Below, one piece after another: positions 46,218 through 59,881 of a stretch of DNA of 64,000 bases. The stretch comes from Curtobacterium sp. 9128. GTDB taxonomy: Bacteria > Actinomycetota > Actinomycetes > Actinomycetales > Microbacteriaceae. Made by a program: the position numbers and the translations under genes. The DNA lies in the NCBI RefSeq assembly GCF_007673775.1, contig NZ_VEAF01000002.1, forward strand, positions 186,001 through 250,000, written 5' to 3'. The number at the start of each line of letters is the position of its first letter. The first letter of the stretch is position 1. The notes under the pieces are model-generated. The model had not been told where the DNA came from. It worked only from the letters and a program-made list of their open reading frames with translations, and made no database searches.

Positions 46218-47002
46218 CGCGAGCGTCCCCAGGTAGAGCTCGATGACCTTCGGGTCGTCGGCGAGCTCACGCCCGGTGCCCGAGTACGCGTTCTTCCCCT
46301 GGTCGAGCACGTACCCACGATCGCAGATCTGGAGACAGCGTCGCGCGTTCTGCTCCACCATGATGATCGACACACCGGCCTTGTTGATCCGGCGGGTCCG
46401 GATGAAGGTCTCGTCCTGGCGTACCGGCGACAGTCCGGCGGAGGGCTCGTCGAGCAGCAGTACCTTCGGGTCCATCATCAGCGCCCGCGCCATCGCCACC
46501 GACTGCCGCTCACCACCGGAGAGCGACCCAGCCCGCTGGCCGCGACGCTGCCCGAGCACCGGGAACAGGTCGTAGATCACCTCGAGGCGCTCGGCGAACT
46601 TCTTCGGCCGCAGGTAGAGGCCCATCTGCAGGTTCTCCTCGATGGAGAGCGACGGGAACACGTTGTTCGTCTGCGGCACGAACCCCACGCCCGCCTGCAC
46701 GAGCTTGTTCGCCTTCATGTTGGTGATGTCCTCGCCCTGCAGCGTCACCGACCCCTCGCGGACCGACACCAGGCCGAAGAGCGCCTTGAGGAGCGTGGAC
46801 TTCCCCGCACCGTTCGGGCCGATGATCCCGATGAGCTCGCCCGGGTAGCAGTCCAGGTCGCAGCCGTTCAGGATGTTCACGCCCGGCAGGTACCCAGCCA
46901 CCAGCCCGCTCGCCCGCATCACCGGCTCGAGCGTGGCGGTGCCGCCCGCCGTCGTGCCCGGACTGGAGGCCCGGCTCGGCTCCGCCGGGTTCGTCGCGTC
47001 GG

Positions 47003-47006
<4 letters not shown>
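46194..47006 (-). CDS. livF: Branched-chain amino-acid ABC transporter ATP-binding protein LivF
   Basis: A 270-residue ATPase: Walker A GPNGAGKST near residue 63, Q-loop FVPQTNNVFPSLSIEENL, signature LSGGERQSVAMARAL near 160, Walker B LLLDEPSAGLSP. The N-terminal 25 residues are a variable linker that contains the 17-bp DNA motif. Its start overlaps the livG stop. The 3' end is a 63-bp tandem duplication that repeats the codons KDVDAAR plus stop. Confidence 0.96.
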
Positions 47007-52190
<5,184 letters not shown>

Positions 52191-52208
52191 CCCACAGCAC
52201 CTCCACCG

Positions 52209-52249
52209 ACACAGCAGCGCCGGCCCCGTGTGGGCCGGCGCTGCTGTGT
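52209..52249 (+). terminator. Terminator of guaB
   Basis: A perfect 18-bp inverted repeat with a 5-nt loop, 18 bases past the stop. Confidence 0.85.
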
Positions 52250-52423
52250 CGACGGGACCGTGGGCCGGCCCCCTCGACCCGATGCATGCGTCGGGAACGG
52301 ACGCCGTGCCTCCCGGGCGCGCAGCCGGACCATCCGCCGGCCGCGACGGCCGCTGCACTGCCGACGTTCCCGAACGGTTGCACAGCTTCGTCACGGCTCG
52401 GTAACGAAACGTCCAGGTTCTGA

Positions 52424-52459
52424 TTTCGTCACACGGGCGAAACACAATGACCCTACTTT
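52424..52459 (+). promoter_or_regulatory. livJ promoter with a box shared with livH
   Basis: TTTCG (52424-52428), ACACGG (52431-52436), a 17-bp spacer starting GCGA and the -10 box TACTTT (52454-52459). Predicted start of transcription about 52466. Confidence 0.5.
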
Positions 52460-52472
52460 TGCTCGCATCCCA

Positions 52473-52515
52473 CACGGAGGCGTCGCACTCGACCCGATGC
52501 GATTCCGCCTCCGTG
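52473..52515 (+). promoter_or_regulatory. Nested hairpin in the livJ 5' leader
   Basis: CACGGAGGCG pairs with CGCCTCCGTG (10 bp) and encloses a second stem TCGCA with TGCGA. It ends just before the AGAAAGGG ribosome binding site, so it could affect translation or mRNA stability. Confidence 0.5.
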
Positions 52516-52534
52516 CCGAGAAAGGGTTCCACGG

Positions 52535-53866
52535 ATGATCAGAACCACCCGCGTCACCACGGCGCTGGCACTGGCGGGAGCGGCAGCGGTCCTGCTCGCC
52601 GCGTGCTCGACCACCAGCAGCAGCAGCGACCCGTCGTCGTCCGCGTCCGGGGCGAAGAAGGACCCGGCGTCGAGCTGCAAGGCGCCGTCGTCGCCTGGTA
52701 CCGACGCGCTGAAGATCGGCACCATCCTGCCGCTCACCGGTTCGCTCGCGTACCTCAACCCGCCCGCCGAGTCCGGTGTGGGCCTCGCGGTCGAGGACAT
52801 CAACGCCGCGGGCGGTGTGCTCGACAAGGACGTGTCGATCGACCCGCAGACGGACTCCGGCGACAGCACGGACATGACCGTCTCGAGCTCCGCCGCGACG
52901 AAGCTCGTGAACGCGAAGGTCCCGGTCGCGATCGGCGCCGAGTCGTCCTCGGTCACGCTCAACGTCATCGACCAGCTGACCAGCAACTGCATCGTGGAGA
53001 TCTCGCCGGCGAACACGGCCACCGACCTGTCGGGCTACTCGTCGTACTACTACCGGACCGCTCCGCCGGACTCGGTGCAGGGGTCGGCGCTCGGCCAGCT
53101 CGTCACGGGTGACGGCAACGCCAAGGTCGCGTTCCTCGTCTTCAACGACACGTACGGCACGGGCCTCCGCAACTCGGTGCAGAAGGCCGTCGAGGCCTCC
53201 GGTGGCCAGGTCGTCTACGGCGGCAAGGGCAAGGGCCAGGAGTTCCCCCCTGGTCAGACCACGTTCTCGTCCGAGGTGACGGCCGCGCTCGCCACGAAGC
53301 CGGACGCGATCGTCGTCCTGGCGTTCGACGAGACGAAGTCGATCATCCCCGAGCTGAAGTCGCAGAACGCGGACATGGCGAAGATCTACATGTCCGACGG
53401 CAACACGGCCGACTACTCGAAGGACTTCGACCCGGGCACGCTGAACGGCGCGCAGGGCACGATCCCCGGTGCCTCGCCGAAGGACGAGCTCAAGCAGCGC
53501 CTGGTCGACTACTACAAGCAGTCCTCGGGCAAGGACCTGGCGGACTTCTCGTACGCCGCTGAGTCCTACGACGCCACGACGCTCGCCGCCCTCGCCGCCG
53601 TGAAGGGCAAGGGCACCGACTCCGGCACGATCCAGGCGAACATGGCCAAGGTCTCCGGCGCCGACGGTGGGACCGAGTGCTCGACGTTCAAGGACTGCAA
53701 GGCGCTCCTGGACGACGGCAAGGACATCCACTACACCGGCCCGTCGGGCATCGGCCCGTTCGACGAGAACAACGACCCGTCGACCGCCTACATCGGCATC
53801 TACAAGTTCGACGGTGACAACAAGCCCGTGTACCAGAGCGCCATCCAGGGCTCGGTCGCGAAGTAA
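52535..53866 (+). CDS. livJ: Branched-chain amino-acid ABC transporter substrate-binding lipoprotein
   Basis: A 443-residue lipoprotein. The signal peptide ends in the lipobox LLAAC (Cys at about residue 24), followed by a Ser-rich linker. LKIGTILPLTGSLAYLNPPAESGVGLAVEDINAAGGVLD is the usual opening of LivJ/LivK-type receptors, quoted here only to its first 20 residues as landmark LKIGTILPLTGSLAYLNPPA. It should deliver branched-chain or related amino acids to LivHM, encoded on the far side of guaB. Confidence 0.92.
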   Translation: MIRTTRVTTALALAGAAAVLLAACSTTSSSSDPSSSASGAKKDPASSCKAPSSPGTDALKIGTILPLTGSLAYLNPPAESGVGLAVEDINAAGGVLDKDVSIDPQTDSGDSTDMTVSSSAATKLVNAKVPVAIGAESSSVTLNVIDQLTSNCIVEISPANTATDLSGYSSYYYRTAPPDSVQGSALGQLVTGDGNAKVAFLVFNDTYGTGLRNSVQKAVEASGGQVVYGGKGKGQEFPPGQTTFSSEVTAALATKPDAIVVLAFDETKSIIPELKSQNADMAKIYMSDGNTADYSKDFDPGTLNGAQGTIPGASPKDELKQRLVDYYKQSSGKDLADFSYAAESYDATTLAALAAVKGKGTDSGTIQANMAKVSGADGGTECSTFKDCKALLDDGKDIHYTGPSGIGPFDENNDPSTAYIGIYKFDGDNKPVYQSAIQGSVAK

Positions 53867-53879
53867 CCACACCACCACG

Positions 53880-53912
53880 AACGGCCCCGGCAGCACTGCT
53901 GCCGGGGCCGTT
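53880..53912. terminator. Bidirectional terminator between livJ and rarD
   Basis: 16-base arms form an almost perfect palindrome with one central base; the functional loop would open to a few bases. Serves both converging genes. Confidence 0.8.
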
Positions 53913-53947
53913 CTGCGTGCGGAGGGCAACGCTCCGTCACGCCTCGG

Positions 53948-54883
53948 TCAGCGCGGAACCACGGCGAGCGCGCGGGCGCGGCGCGCTGCCACGAAGGAGT
54001 CCGTGGTCAGGACCACGAGGGCGAGCCAGACGATCGCGAAGCCGATCCACCGCGAGGTGCTCATCGCCTCGTGCTGGACCGTCACGCCCACCACGAGCTG
54101 CATCACGGGCGTCAGGTACTGCGTGAGCCCCAGTGTGGACAACGACAGCCGTCGAGCCGAGGACGCGAAGAGGAGCAGCGGCACGGCCGTCGCGGGACCG
54201 GCACCGATCATGAGGAGCGCGTGCGCCCACCCCTCGGCCCCGAAGGTGACCCCGCCGCCGAGGCCGGTGACGCCGAGCACCACGAGCGCGGCGACGGCGA
54301 GCGGGGTGAGCCACATCGTCTCGACCGTCAGCCCGGACAGGGCGTCGACGGTGCCCCCGACGCGCTTCTTCACGAGGCCGTACAGTCCGAACGAGAACGC
54401 CAGCACGAGCGAGATCCACGGCATCTGCCCGTAACCGACGGCGATCACGACGACGGCGACGATGCTGATGCCGACCGCTGCCCACTGCGCCGGACGGAGT
54501 CGCTCCCGGAGGAGCACCACGCCGAGCGCGATCGTGACGAGCGGGTTGATGAAGTAGCCGAGTGCGGCCTCCACCGTGTGACCGGTCGTCGTGGCGAGCA
54601 CGTACACGGTCCAGTTCACGAGGATGAGCACCGCGGCGACCGCCATCACCCCCATCACCCGCCGTCGGACGAGCAGGGCGCGGGTCCGGAGCCACGACCG
54701 GGTCACGGCGATCGCGATCGCGCAGAAGCCCAGCCCGAAGACGATCCGCCAGGCGACGATCTCGAACGCGCCGGCGGGCGCCATCGCCGTGAAGAGCAAC
54801 GGCATGAGGCCCCAGAGCCCGTAGGCGACGACCGCCTGCAGGACCCCGACGGATGCTTCGCTCCTGGCCTCGCGCTCGCTCAC
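53948..54883 (-). CDS. rarD: RarD-type EamA-family transporter
   Basis: A 311-residue protein with ten hydrophobic helices in two EamA repeats. VAYGLWGLMPLLFTAMAPAG at the N-terminus and GYFINPLVTIALGVVLLRERLRPAQW near residue 95 are diagnostic of RarD (YddG/RarD branch of drug/metabolite transporters). The substrate is unknown. It is the only gene between livJ and groES and lacks a clear own ribosome binding site beyond a weak GAGCG. Confidence 0.92.
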   Translation of the reverse strand: MSEREARSEASVGVLQAVVAYGLWGLMPLLFTAMAPAGAFEIVAWRIVFGLGFCAIAIAVTRSWLRTRALLVRRRVMGVMAVAAVLILVNWTVYVLATTTGHTVEAALGYFINPLVTIALGVVLLRERLRPAQWAAVGISIVAVVVIAVGYGQMPWISLVLAFSFGLYGLVKKRVGGTVDALSGLTVETMWLTPLAVAALVVLGVTGLGGGVTFGAEGWAHALLMIGAGPATAVPLLLFASSARRLSLSTLGLTQYLTPVMQLVVGVTVQHEAMSTSRWIGFAIVWLALVVLTTDSFVAARRARALAVVPR

Positions 54884-54963
54884 GAACCAATGCTACGGAC
54901 GCACTGGACGCGAGAGCCCGCGCCGCGAGACTCCCCGGCGGTGCGCCACCGTGTCGGGAACGA

Positions 54964-54999
54964 CGAACGCCCCGCCAGCGGAAGCTGGCGGGGCGTTCG
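54964..54999 (-). terminator. Terminator of groES
   Basis: A perfect 16-bp stem with the stable loop GGAA, 15 bases beyond the groES stop, so groES is a single-gene transcript. Confidence 0.85.
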
Positions 55000-55014
55000 A
55001 CGGTGGAACTGGGT

Positions 55015-55311
55015 TCAGTGCTCGATGACCGCGAGGACGTCGCGAGCCGAGAGGACCAGCAGGTCCTCGCCCGAGTACTTGACCTCGGTGCCGCCGTACT
55101 TCGAGTAGATGACCTTGTCGCCGACGGCGACGTCGAGCGGGACGCGGTTGCCGTTGTCGTCGATGCGACCCGGACCCACGGCCACGACCTCGCCCTCCTG
55201 CGGCTTCTCCTTCGCGGTGTCCGGGATGACGAGACCGGAAGCGGTGGTCTGCTCCGCTTCGACCTGACGGATGACGATGCGATCTTCGAGCGGCTTGATG
55301 GTGACGGCCAC
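55015..55311 (-). CDS. groES: Co-chaperonin GroES
   Basis: A 98-residue Cpn10, normal length. [32 protein letters not shown] contains the mobile loop that binds GroEL (landmark [12 protein letters not shown]), and the C-terminus ends [20 protein letters not shown]. The GTG at 55311 follows AAGAGG at a good distance. groEL is not adjacent. Two CIRCE boxes flank the promoter, so HrcA-type heat-shock control is expected. Confidence 0.97.
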   Translation of the reverse strand: MAVTIKPLEDRIVIRQVEAEQTTASGLVIPDTAKEKPQEGEVVAVGPGRIDDNGNRVPLDVAVGDKVIYSKYGGTEVKYSGEDLLVLSARDVLAVIEH

Positions 55312-55359
55312 GGTGACCTCTTCTTTCTCGGTACTGACTCGGTACAGATGAAAACCGGT

Positions 55360-55384
55360 TGGCACTACGCACACGAGAGTGCCA
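55360..55384. promoter_or_regulatory. CIRCE element 1 (proximal to groES)
   Basis: TGGCACTA, nine bases, GAGTGCCA; one mismatch to a perfect inverted repeat. It lies at the predicted start of transcription. Confidence 0.8.
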
Positions 55385-55390
55385 GGTCCA

Positions 55391-55419
55391 ACTGTAGGGC
55401 GCTGCTGGCACTCGGTCAA
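55391..55419 (-). promoter_or_regulatory. groES promoter
   Basis: On the minus strand -35 TTGACC (55414-55419) and -10 TACAGT (55391-55396) with a 17-bp spacer. The -35 lies in the spacer of CIRCE 2. Confidence 0.75.
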
Positions 55420-55432
55420 TCCGAGTGCCAGC
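55404..55432. promoter_or_regulatory. CIRCE element 2 (distal)
   Basis: GCTGGCACTC, nine bases, GAGTGCCAGC: perfect 10-bp arms, matching the HrcA operator. Confidence 0.9.
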
Positions 55433-55446
55433 ACGTCCGATGATGC

Positions 55447-55452
55447 CAGGAT
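55447..55452 (+). promoter_or_regulatory. Possible leaderless -10 box of the methyltransferase gene
   Basis: CAGGAT, six bases before the ATG at 55459. Confidence 0.4.
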
Positions 55453-55458
55453 CGTCTC

Positions 55459-56652
55459 ATGGACGCAGCCGATCTCGCCGAGCTCTTGACCCCGGACGGC
55501 ATGGCGCTGCTCGATCGCACACCGGGCGTCTCCGACGACGGCGAGATCGTCCGCGTGGTGTCCCGGCTCCGCGCCGAGGGACACGCACCCGGGCTCGTCG
55601 CCGCCGTGCTGACGCAGGCGAGGCTCCGGCAGAAGGCCCGCGCGAAGTTCGGCGACTTCGCCGGGCGGATGCTCTTCACCGAGGCCGGCCTGGAGCAGGC
55701 GACGCGCCTGTCGGTGGCCGCACAGCACGCGGGTCGGTTCGCCGCGGCCGGGTTGCACCGCGTCGCGGACCTCGGCTGCGGGATCGGCGGGGACGCGATG
55801 GCGATGGCGGCGCTCGACCTCGACGTGACGGCGGTGGACCGCGACGAGGTGACAGCGGCGGTCGCGACCCACAACCTCGCACCGTGGCCGGACGCGCGCG
55901 TGGAGCTCGGCGATGCAGCGACGTTCGACCTCTCCCGTGTCGACGGCGTCTGGATGGACCCGGCGCGGCGGACGGCGGGTCACGCGAACACGCGTCGTCT
56001 GTCCGACCCCGACGACTGGTCACCGTCGCTCGACACCGTGTTCGCCGCCGCGACGACGACGCCGACCGGGGTGAAGCTCGGTCCGGGGATCGACCGCGAC
56101 CTGATCCCGGACACCGCGGAGGCGCAGTGGACCTCAGTCGACCGCGAGGTCGTGGAGCTCGCCCTCTGGTTCGGCCCGCTCGCGCGTCCCGGCGTCACCC
56201 GCGCGGCGACCGTCATCGGTGCACACGGCATCGCCGAGCTGACCGCCCCCGGCGACACCGAGGACGAACCCGTCGGGCCGATCGACGAGTACCTCTACGA
56301 GCCGGACGGCGCCGTCATCCGTGCACGGTTGATCGGCGACCTCGCGCGGTCGATCGGCGGCCACATGCTCTCCGACGGCATCGCCTACGTGACGTCCGCG
56401 CGGGCGGTGACCACGCCGTTCGCGCAGGGCTTCCGGGTGCTCGACACGATGCCGCTCGACGTGAAGCAGATCGCGGCACGCCTGGCCTCGGACGGCGTCG
56501 GCACCGTGGAGATCAAGAAGCGCGGGGTCGACGTCGACCCCGCGCAGTTCCGGAAGCGCCTGCGACTCCGGGGCGGGACCGGCCGCATGACGCTCGTGCT
56601 CACGCGGCTCGAGGGGCGGCACACGGCCGTCCTCTGCGAGCGGCTCGTCTGA
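55459..56652 (+). CDS. Class I SAM-dependent methyltransferase with THUMP-like C-terminus
   Basis: A 397-residue protein. Motif I is [22 protein letters not shown] (near residue 103; landmark DLGCGIGGD), [11 protein letters not shown] near 158 is the motif IV region with DPAR, and the C-terminal ~75 residues ([23 protein letters not shown]) form a THUMP-like domain, suggesting an RNA substrate. The target is unknown. It is divergent from groES and shares the CIRCE-containing gap. The stop codon lies in a 34-bp tandem repeat. Confidence 0.88.
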   Translation: MDAADLAELLTPDGMALLDRTPGVSDDGEIVRVVSRLRAEGHAPGLVAAVLTQARLRQKARAKFGDFAGRMLFTEAGLEQATRLSVAAQHAGRFAAAGLHRVADLGCGIGGDAMAMAALDLDVTAVDRDEVTAAVATHNLAPWPDARVELGDAATFDLSRVDGVWMDPARRTAGHANTRRLSDPDDWSPSLDTVFAAATTTPTGVKLGPGIDRDLIPDTAEAQWTSVDREVVELALWFGPLARPGVTRAATVIGAHGIAELTAPGDTEDEPVGPIDEYLYEPDGAVIRARLIGDLARSIGGHMLSDGIAYVTSARAVTTPFAQGFRVLDTMPLDVKQIAARLASDGVGTVEIKKRGVDVDPAQFRKRLRLRGGTGRMTLVLTRLEGRHTAVLCERLV

Positions 56653-56710
56653 CGCCCATCAACCGCCGGACCGTGCCCTCGTCTGACGCCGAACACCCGC
56701 CGACCGCGCC
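56644..56710 (+). repeat. 34-bp tandem repeat across the methyltransferase stop
   Basis: CTCGTCTGACGCC recurs at 56644 and 56678, each followed by a similar 20-base stretch ending in GCC. The second copy repeats the stop codon in another frame. Confidence 0.75.
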
Positions 56711-56733
56711 CTCGCCGAGCCGCACACGCGGAA

Positions 56734-56772
56734 GCGCCGCGGCCGCCACGAGGAACGTGGCGGCCGCGGCGC
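56734..56772. terminator. Bidirectional terminator between the methyltransferase and DUF4190 genes
   Basis: A perfect 17-bp stem with a 5-nt loop, between two converging genes. Confidence 0.85.
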
Positions 56773-56790
56773 CGGACCTGCTGACGGCGC

Positions 56791-57594
56791 TCAGCCGATG
56801 AACGCCCCCGTGTTGCCGGAGTCGTACGACCCGTCGTCGTAGTAGCCGTCGCCGGCGTGCCCGACGACGGCGACGAGGAGCACGATCCAGGCGATCCACA
56901 CCGCCGTCATGACCCACCCGGCGATGATGCCGGTCAGGGCGAGCCCACGGCCCTGCTCACCGCTGCGCTTGATCCTGCCGAGCGCCAGGTGGCCGAGGAC
57001 CGCGCCGGCAGGGCCGAGCAGGATCGCCATGAAGAACAGCGGGACGGCGCCGAGGCCGAACACGATCGACAGGATCGCGAGGAGGTTGGTCTTCGGGCGC
57101 TGCGCGTACGGCTGGTACCCCGAGCCGTACGCCCCGGGCGCTGCGTAGGGGTTCGCGGAGGGCGCGGCGTATGAGTTCTGAGGCGCGCCGTACTGCGGCT
57201 GCTGCCCGTACTGGGTCTGCCCGCCGTACTGCGGCTGCTGGCCGTACTGCTGCTGCTGCCCGTACTGGGCCTGCTGGCCGTACTGCTGCCCGTACTGCGC
57301 CTGCCCGCCGTACTGCGGCTGCTGGCCGTACTGCGGCTGCCCACCGGGCTGCGACGCCCCGTACGGGTTCGGCTGCTGCCCGCCGGACTGCTGCCCGCCG
57401 GACTGCTGCGCACCGGACTGCTGCGCACCGTACGGATTCGGCTGCCCGTACGGGTTCGGCTGCTGCGGGGTGTCCTGCCCGTACCCGCCCGGCTCCGCGA
57501 CGGACCCGGGAGCGGGAGCGGGCGTCGACGCGATCGGCTCGTGCGAGTCCGGCTGCTGCTCGCCCGGCTTCTGCCACTGGTTCTGATCGGACAC
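56791..57594 (-). CDS. DUF4190 membrane protein with a long Q/Y/G-rich N-terminal region
   Basis: A 267-residue protein. Residues about 35-165 are low-complexity and built of short repeats such as PQYGQQ, AQYGQQ and PNPYG, resembling a prion-like domain. Two hydrophobic helices follow (LLAILSIVFGLGAVPLFFMA and GIIAGWVMTAVWIAWIVLLV) with the DUF4190 signature GPAGAVLGHLALGRIKRSGEQGRGLA between them (landmark GHLALGRIKRSGEQGRG). The role is unknown; relatives are abundant in actinobacteria. The GTG at 57594 follows GGGAGGGG. Confidence 0.85.
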   Translation of the reverse strand: MSDQNQWQKPGEQQPDSHEPIASTPAPAPGSVAEPGGYGQDTPQQPNPYGQPNPYGAQQSGAQQSGGQQSGGQQPNPYGASQPGGQPQYGQQPQYGGQAQYGQQYGQQAQYGQQQQYGQQPQYGGQTQYGQQPQYGAPQNSYAAPSANPYAAPGAYGSGYQPYAQRPKTNLLAILSIVFGLGAVPLFFMAILLGPAGAVLGHLALGRIKRSGEQGRGLALTGIIAGWVMTAVWIAWIVLLVAVVGHAGDGYYDDGSYDSGNTGAFIG

Positions 57595-57662
57595 GGTGCA
57601 CCCCTCCCGACGACCCGTGCGGCCGTCGGGATCGATCCTCCCACAAGCGCGGGAACCCGGGT

Positions 57663-58718
57663 TCAGACCTGGACGGTCGTCACCGGCAGGGTCGAGTCCG
57701 CGGCGATGCCGAGGTCGCTCGGGGCGTGTCCCTCGGCGACGAGTCGCGCACCGACCGCGGCGATCATCGCCCCGTTGTCGGTGCAGAGGTCGAACGGCGG
57801 GATCCGGAGTTCCACCCCGGCTGCGGCGCAGTGCTCGGTGGCGACCGCGCGGAGCCGGGCGTTGGCCACGACGCCGCCGCCGAGCAGCAGCCGGTCGACG
57901 CCGGTGTCCCGACAGGCGGCCAGCGCCTTCGTCAGCAGCACGTCCACGACGGCCTCGCGGAACGAGGCGGCGACGTCGGCGACCGGGACCTCGCGCCCCT
58001 CGTCACGGCAGCGCTCGACCCAGCGCGCCACGGAGGTCTTCAGGCCGGAGAACGAGAAGTCGTAGCGGTGCGCTGCCATGTCCTTGGGCAGGGTCAGGCC
58101 GCGCGGGAACCGGATCGCGGTCGGGTCGCCCTCGGCCGCGGCTCGGTCGATCTGCGGTCCGCCCGGGTACGGCAGCCCGAGCAGCCGTGCGACCTTGTCG
58201 AACGCCTCGCCGGCGGCGTCGTCGATCGTCTCGCCGAGGAGCTCGACGTCCCCCACCAGGTCACGGACGAGGAGCAGCGACGTGTGGCCGCCGGAGACCA
58301 GGAGCGCCACGGTCGGCAGCGCGATCGCAGTGCCGTCCGCGCGCAGGACGTCCGCGCCGACGTGGCCGACGAGGTGGTTGACGCCGTAGAGCGGCTTGCC
58401 GGTCGCGACGGCGAGTGCCTTCGCGGCCCCGACGCCGACCATGAGCGCTCCGGCGAGCCCGGGTCCGGCGGTCACGGCGACGGCGTCGAGCTCGTCGAGG
58501 GTCACCCCGGCCTCGTCGAGTGCCCGGGTCAGCGTCGGGGTCATCGCCTCGAGGTGGGCGCGCGCGGCGACCTCGGGGACGACGCCGCCGTAGCGCGCGT
58601 GCTCGTCCATGCTCGACGCGATGACGTTGGCGAGCAGCGTGGTCCCCCGCACGATGCCCACGCCGGTCTCGTCACAGCTGGTCTCGATGCCGAGCACCAG
58701 CGGTTCAGCTGCGGTCAT
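57663..58718 (-). CDS. tsaD: tRNA t6A threonylcarbamoyltransferase TsaD
   Basis: A 351-residue ASKHA enzyme completing N6-threonylcarbamoyladenosine at position 37 of ANN-decoding tRNAs. [17 protein letters not shown], the metal-binding HxxxH in [11 protein letters not shown] near residue 112, and [15 protein letters not shown] in the form [14 protein letters not shown] are diagnostic. The start overlaps rimI by 14 bp, within the tsaB-rimI-tsaD operon. Confidence 0.97.
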   Translation of the reverse strand: MTAAEPLVLGIETSCDETGVGIVRGTTLLANVIASSMDEHARYGGVVPEVAARAHLEAMTPTLTRALDEAGVTLDELDAVAVTAGPGLAGALMVGVGAAKALAVATGKPLYGVNHLVGHVGADVLRADGTAIALPTVALLVSGGHTSLLLVRDLVGDVELLGETIDDAAGEAFDKVARLLGLPYPGGPQIDRAAAEGDPTAIRFPRGLTLPKDMAAHRYDFSFSGLKTSVARWVERCRDEGREVPVADVAASFREAVVDVLLTKALAACRDTGVDRLLLGGGVVANARLRAVATEHCAAAGVELRIPPFDLCTDNGAMIAAVGARLVAEGHAPSDLGIAADSTLPVTTVQV

Positions 58719-59235
58719 CGACGGCCTCCTGCCCGATCGGTCCTGGTCCCGGTGTCGAGGGCGCGAGCGGCAGGCGCATCACCCACGCGTCGACACCGTC
58801 CGGCTGGTAGTACCGCGGACGGACCGCGATCTGCTCGAAGCCCGCGGCGGTGTACATCGCCTGGGCGACGGGGTTGTCGGCGCGGACCTCGAGGAACACC
58901 TCGTCCACCGCGCGGCGGCGGGCCTCGTCGAGCAGCTCGGTGAAGAGCACCCGCCCGATCCCCTGCCCGCGGTGGTCGGCCGCGACCGCGATCGTCTGTA
59001 CGTCGGCGACCGGGTTGCCCGGCAGCGAGGAGAGCCCCGCGTACCCGACGACCGTCGGCGCACCGTGCTCGGTGGTCTCCACGACCACGTAGTACCCGTG
59101 CGGCGAGTACAGCTCGCCGGCCATCTGCGACGCCGACCACGCGTCGGTCGGGAACGAGGCGTGCTCGAGCCACATCACGTCGTCGAGGTCCTGCGGGACC
59201 GCGCGCCGCAGGCGCAGCCCGTCGGGCAGGGTCAC
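58705..59235 (-). CDS. rimI: Ribosomal protein S18-alanine N-acetyltransferase RimI
   Basis: A 176-residue GNAT protein with the acetyl-CoA motif [20 protein letters not shown] near residue 95 and the C-terminal [21 protein letters not shown] followed by a Gly-Val-Asp segment, the RimI pattern (landmark [17 protein letters not shown]). Its position between tsaB and tsaD supports the assignment. Overlaps tsaB by four bases. Confidence 0.93.
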   Translation of the reverse strand: MTLPDGLRLRRAVPQDLDDVMWLEHASFPTDAWSASQMAGELYSPHGYYVVVETTEHGAPTVVGYAGLSSLPGNPVADVQTIAVAADHRGQGIGRVLFTELLDEARRRAVDEVFLEVRADNPVAQAMYTAAGFEQIAVRPRYYQPDGVDAWVMRLPLAPSTPGPGPIGQEAVDDRS

Positions 59236-59840
59236 CGCGCCACCCGCTTCGGCGCGCCGGGCACGGTGACGTCGGGGTCGCGGAGGTAGAGGGGGGTGTC
59301 GTCGGCGAAGGGCGCGCCGGAGGCGAGCCGGTCCGCGGCGAGCGCGCCGAGCCTCCGGGCCGGGATCGTGGCGGCCGTGACCCGCCGTTCGGCACGGGAG
59401 GCTCCGAGCACCTCGTCGAGGTCCGCCGGCTTCGCGAGTCCGGGGCCCGCGGTGCGCGCGCCGGTCTCGTCGTACACGGTCCAGTAGACCTCGCGGCGGC
59501 GCGCGTCGGTCAGGACGACGACACCGCCGGTCTCACCGGCGGCGACGGCGTCGTGGCTGACGAGCGGCAGGAACGGCACGCCACGTGCCGCGGCGAACGT
59601 GCGCGCGGCGGCGATGCCGACGCGGAGGCCGGTGAACGGTCCCGGCCCCATGCCGGCGACGACGCCCGTGACCTCGGACGCGGTGATGCCGGCCTCGTCG
59701 AGGACGCCCTGCAGGAAGGGTCCGATGACCTCGGCGTGCCGTCGGGTGTCCTCGGTGGAACGGTCGGCGAGCAACTGCCGCGTCGCCGGGTCGACGACGG
59801 CGACGCTCGTTCCGGCGGACGTGTCGATGGCGAGGAGCAC
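59232..59840 (-). CDS. tsaB: tRNA t6A biosynthesis scaffold TsaB
   Basis: A 202-residue ASKHA protein lacking the metal site of TsaD. LLAIDTSAGTSVAVVD at the N-terminus and VVAGMGPGPFTGLRVGIAAARTFA near residue 62 are typical (landmark GMGPGPFTGLRVGIAAA). It pairs with TsaD. The GTG at 59840 follows a TACGAT box by six bases. First gene of the three-gene operon; it begins 41 bp after the end of pnkp. Confidence 0.96.
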   Translation of the reverse strand: MLLAIDTSAGTSVAVVDPATRQLLADRSTEDTRRHAEVIGPFLQGVLDEAGITASEVTGVVAGMGPGPFTGLRVGIAAARTFAAARGVPFLPLVSHDAVAAGETGGVVVLTDARRREVYWTVYDETGARTAGPGLAKPADLDEVLGASRAERRVTAATIPARRLGALAADRLASGAPFADDTPLYLRDPDVTVPGAPKRVAR

Positions 59841-59846
59841 CCGTCC

Positions 59847-59852
59847 ATCGTA
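59847..59852 (-). promoter_or_regulatory. Leaderless -10 box of tsaB-rimI-tsaD
   Basis: TACGAT, six bases before the tsaB GTG. Confidence 0.55.
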
Positions 59853-59881
59853 GGTGTCCTGGTGCGCCGCGGTGCGCGGCC

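Noticed and set aside
52447-52534. A possible leucine leader peptide (MTLLLL) upstream of livJ, suggesting attenuation
   Set aside because: The four Leu codons coincide with the -10 box TACTTT of the predicted promoter, so the ATG would lie upstream of the transcription start. The frame also has no stop before livJ and no ribosome binding site.
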